DNA of 14,766 bases from RUG12395 sp045541735. Lineage in GTDB: Bacteria; Bacillota; Clostridia; Oscillospirales; CAG-272. Position 1 is the first letter of the stretch. Every line of letters starts with the position of its first letter. The notes below the pieces were generated by a model, which did no database searches, was not told the DNA's origin, and saw only the letters and a program-made list of their open reading frames with translations. Location of the stretch: assembly GCA_045541735.1 (NCBI GenBank), contig JAZQJQ010000025.1, forward strand, positions 1 to 14,766. The letters run 5' to 3'. Positions 13,021-14,766 of this stretch are shown here, one piece after another. Both the position numbers and the translations under genes were made by a program.

Positions 13021-14766
13021 TTATTTTACGATTTTGTTCGTATAATCGCCGCTGAGCAGGCTCTCATAAGCCTCGGTAACTGTCACGTTTATGCTTCCGC
13101 TGACAGCATTGGTGCTATCAGCAACCGCAATTATCTTGCCGGTTATATCACCGCCGTTGACGGTGACATTTACAGTACCCGTCATCTCCGCTTTATCTGT
13201 TGAGGTAGTTGTGCCTGCTCTGCCCACGCAGTAAACATTACCGTTTACGGTACCGCCGTTAATAATGAGGTTACATTCGCCGTAATTCGAGTTCATTCCA
13301 ACGGCAGAAGTATGCATCGTACTACCTGCGTTATAGAAGGTTCCGCCGTTTATCGTAACGGTAAGTTTGCCGTTTTCAGTAATTGCGCCGAAAGGCTGTG
13401 CGGATGCACTTCTGCGGTTGCCGCAGCGCACATAATACCATGCACCGCCGTTTATCTCAATATTGCATTCGCTGTCAAGAGAAATAGCATCAAGCGGAGT
13501 ACCGCCGACAGACACGTTCATACCCACAAGGAAGAGCGGATAGGATTTGAAGCCCTCGCCGAGAGTTATCTCCACTCCGTCTCCGATTATGATATCGTTA
13601 TAGTTGCAGATAAGCATAAGGCTGTTGCCTTCAACTATCATGCCTACGTCGTCAATAGTAATATCTCCGTGCAGAGATAAGGAATGCTTCAAATGGATGG
13701 CCGCACCGCTTGTCTTGCGATAATCTACGCCGTTATAATCAGACGTGATGGTAATTCGCTTGAAGTTTTCCGGCATAAACTCGTTGTATGTGGTCGTATA
13801 CTCGCCGCATATAACGATAGTTCCGCCGCTATCGCGCAAAAGTCCGACAGCCTTGGAAATTGTGTTTATCGCAGTTTCCGGAGCTTCGCCCTTACCCGTT
13901 TCAAGTCCGCCCGACTTTACGTAAACCACGCCCGTATCGGAAACAGTGGGAACAGCAACGTCCGCCTCTGTACCGCGAAGACCTGCCGCAACGATCTTTG
14001 CCATCTCGGCATAGCCCTCAGCACGAGGGTGGAGTCTGTCGCCCGTATAGTGCATATATACGTTGATAAATGGCTTGGAGATCTTCCACATATCAATAAA
14101 TCCGCATCCGACCTCTGCCGCAGTCTCCTTTACAAGCTCAGCCATATAGCCGTTTGAGAGCTGTACGCCCGTACTGGAGGTAGGAACGAATATATTGCTC
14201 ATAAGATATACTTTTTTAACGGAAGGCAGCGCCTCGTATTCCTTTGCAAGTGCTGCGAGCGCATTTTTGAATTCAACTGCAGCTTCAACACAGGACATAC
14301 TGCTCATATCGTTTGTTCCAAGCATTATAACCACAACGTCCGGCTCAAACTTAATGCTGTCCTTATATTGGTCGGTATTTTTGTAGGAAAGCTCGGGCTT
14401 ATCTTTTTTAGCATTGTACTTGTTATCTGCTGCGAGAGTATATGACCCGCCCTTTCCAAAATTGCCGACAAGATACTTATCGCCAAGAAGTCTCTGCAGA
14501 TATGCGGGATAGCTGTCACGCGCAAAATCCTGAACACCTGTACCCTGAGTAATACTGTCGCCTATACAAGCGATTTTAAGCACTTCCCCGTTTTCTATGA
14601 GCTTTTCAAGCTCGTCAAGCTCGATAACGGGAGGAGCAACCGGCTCGGTCGCGGGAGGCTCAGTCGCGGGAGGCTCGGTCGCCGGTGGCTCGGTCGCCGG
14701 TGGCTCAGTCGCGGGAGGCTCGGTCGCGGGCGGCTCCGTTGCGGGAGGCTCAGTTGCAGGTGGCTC
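13021..14766 (-). CDS. Surface or secreted SGNH hydrolase with EPPAT linker and C-terminal beta-helix-like domain (N-terminus outside window)
   Basis: The frame is open to the right edge, giving 581 visible residues. They start with eight EPPAT repeats (1-40), a short acidic linker, then an SGNH/GDSL hydrolase domain (about 62-270). All catalytic blocks are present: GDS with Ser71, Gly104 in NFGKGG, GTND with Asn152, and DRLHP with Asp243 and His246. The rest (about 275-581) has many short beta-strands and repeated 'INGG', 'VNGG' and 'INGGT' turns typical of right-handed parallel beta-helices. A GTG at 14583 could look like a start, but it has no ribosome site and the upstream frame continues in the same phase through the repeats, so it is an internal valine. 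SGNH enzymes of this kind usually remove acetyl or other acyl groups from polysaccharides. The linker and architecture suggest an extracellular protein; the signal peptide and any partner domain lie outside the window. Confidence 0.88.
   Translation of the reverse strand, partial: EPPATEPPATEPPATEPPATEPPATEPPATEPPATEPPATEPVAPPVIELDELEKLIENGEVLKIACIGDSITQGTGVQDFARDSYPAYLQRLLGDKYLVGNFGKGGSYTLAADNKYNAKKDKPELSYKNTDQYKDSIKFEPDVVVIMLGTNDMSSMSCVEAAVEFKNALAALAKEYEALPSVKKVYLMSNIFVPTSSTGVQLSNGYMAELVKETAAEVGCGFIDMWKISKPFINVYMHYTGDRLHPRAEGYAEMAKIVAAGLRGTEADVAVPTVSDTGVVYVKSGGLETGKGEAPETAINTISKAVGLLRDSGGTIVICGEYTTTYNEFMPENFKRITITSDYNGVDYRKTSGAAIHLKHSLSLHGDITIDDVGMIVEGNSLMLICNYNDIIIGDGVEITLGEGFKSYPLFLVGMNVSVGGTPLDAISLDSECNIEINGGAWYYVRCGNRRSASAQPFGAITENGKLTVTINGGTFYNAGSTMHTSAVGMNSNYGECNLIINGGTVNGNVYCVGRAGTTTSTDKAEMTGTVNVTVNGGDITGKIIAVADSTNAVSGSINVTVTEAYESLLSGDYTNKIVK
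14647..14766 (-). repeat. Tandem 15-bp repeats encoding EPPAT
   Basis: Eight consecutive 15-bp units reach the right edge and encode Glu-Pro-Pro-Ala-Thr eight times. Codon third positions vary between copies, so selection on the peptide is likely, with some copies identical (for example units 5 and 6 from the edge), which suggests recent slippage or unequal exchange. Such Pro/Thr-rich stretches act as extended linkers between domains of surface glycan-active proteins. Confidence 0.92.

Noticed and set aside
13021..14583. Taking GTG 14583 as the start of the SGNH gene
   Set aside because: The same frame continues upstream through an acidic linker and eight EPPAT repeats to the window edge, and there is no Shine-Dalgarno sequence before 14583.
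14647..14766. CRISPR-like array at the right edge
   Set aside because: The 15-bp units are directly adjacent without spacers and code for a Pro/Thr-rich linker.

Overview
The window looks like a chromosome segment of an anaerobic Gram-positive bacterium of the Clostridia, probably a gut or rumen member of the Oscillospirales or a related order. Supporting signs are strong AGGAGG-type ribosome binding sites, sigma-A promoters, hairpin plus U-tract terminators, a PadR/HAAS/DUF4097 module, YitT- and AraC-type proteins, intracellular glycosidases and a Glu-Pro-Pro-Ala-Thr (EPPAT) linker on a surface protein. The taxon is inferred from gene style only; there is no rRNA or other marker gene.

Layout. 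At the left edge is the start of an Asn/Gln-rich small protein (minus), divergent from an imidazolonepropionase-like amidohydrolase (198-1334, plus). Next is a minus-strand envelope-sensing style operon: PadR regulator, HAAS/DUF1700 membrane protein and DUF4097 beta-repeat protein (3260 down to 1368), with overlapping start and stop codons and a clear promoter. From 3363 to 7500 is a sugar-catabolism unit: a GH127 beta-L-arabinofuranosidase and a Gfo/Idh/MocA oxidoreductase (minus), controlled in all likelihood by a divergent AraC-family regulator (6675-7463, plus). From 12088 down to 7485 is a second minus-strand operon: an Asp-box beta-propeller protein with a C-terminal CBM9/DOMON-like beta-sandwich, a large six-hairpin (alpha/alpha barrel) putative glycosidase of no family I can name, a 50-residue small ORF and a YitT-type membrane protein. 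From 12107 to 12717 there is no convincing protein gene, but there are hairpins, a 61-nt pure pyrimidine tract and a possible small RNA. A 64-residue ArdA-like small protein follows (12718-12912). The right end is the C-terminal part of a surface or secreted protein: EPPAT repeats, an SGNH hydrolase domain and a beta-helix-like domain.

How the genes fit together. None of the three carbohydrate enzymes (GH127, six-hairpin protein, propeller) shows a signal peptide. They probably finish the breakdown of imported plant oligosaccharides in the cytoplasm, with L-arabinofuranosides being the only substrate with a firm family-level basis. The Gfo/Idh protein would act on a released sugar. No transporter is present. 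The right-edge SGNH protein may supply the extracellular deacylation step. The least described parts are the propeller/six-hairpin pair with its small ORF, the Gfo/Idh protein lacking the usual EKP lysine, the SGNH/beta-helix fusion and the structured intergenic region at 12200-12550. I see no CRISPR array, tRNA, rRNA, transposase or phage gene.
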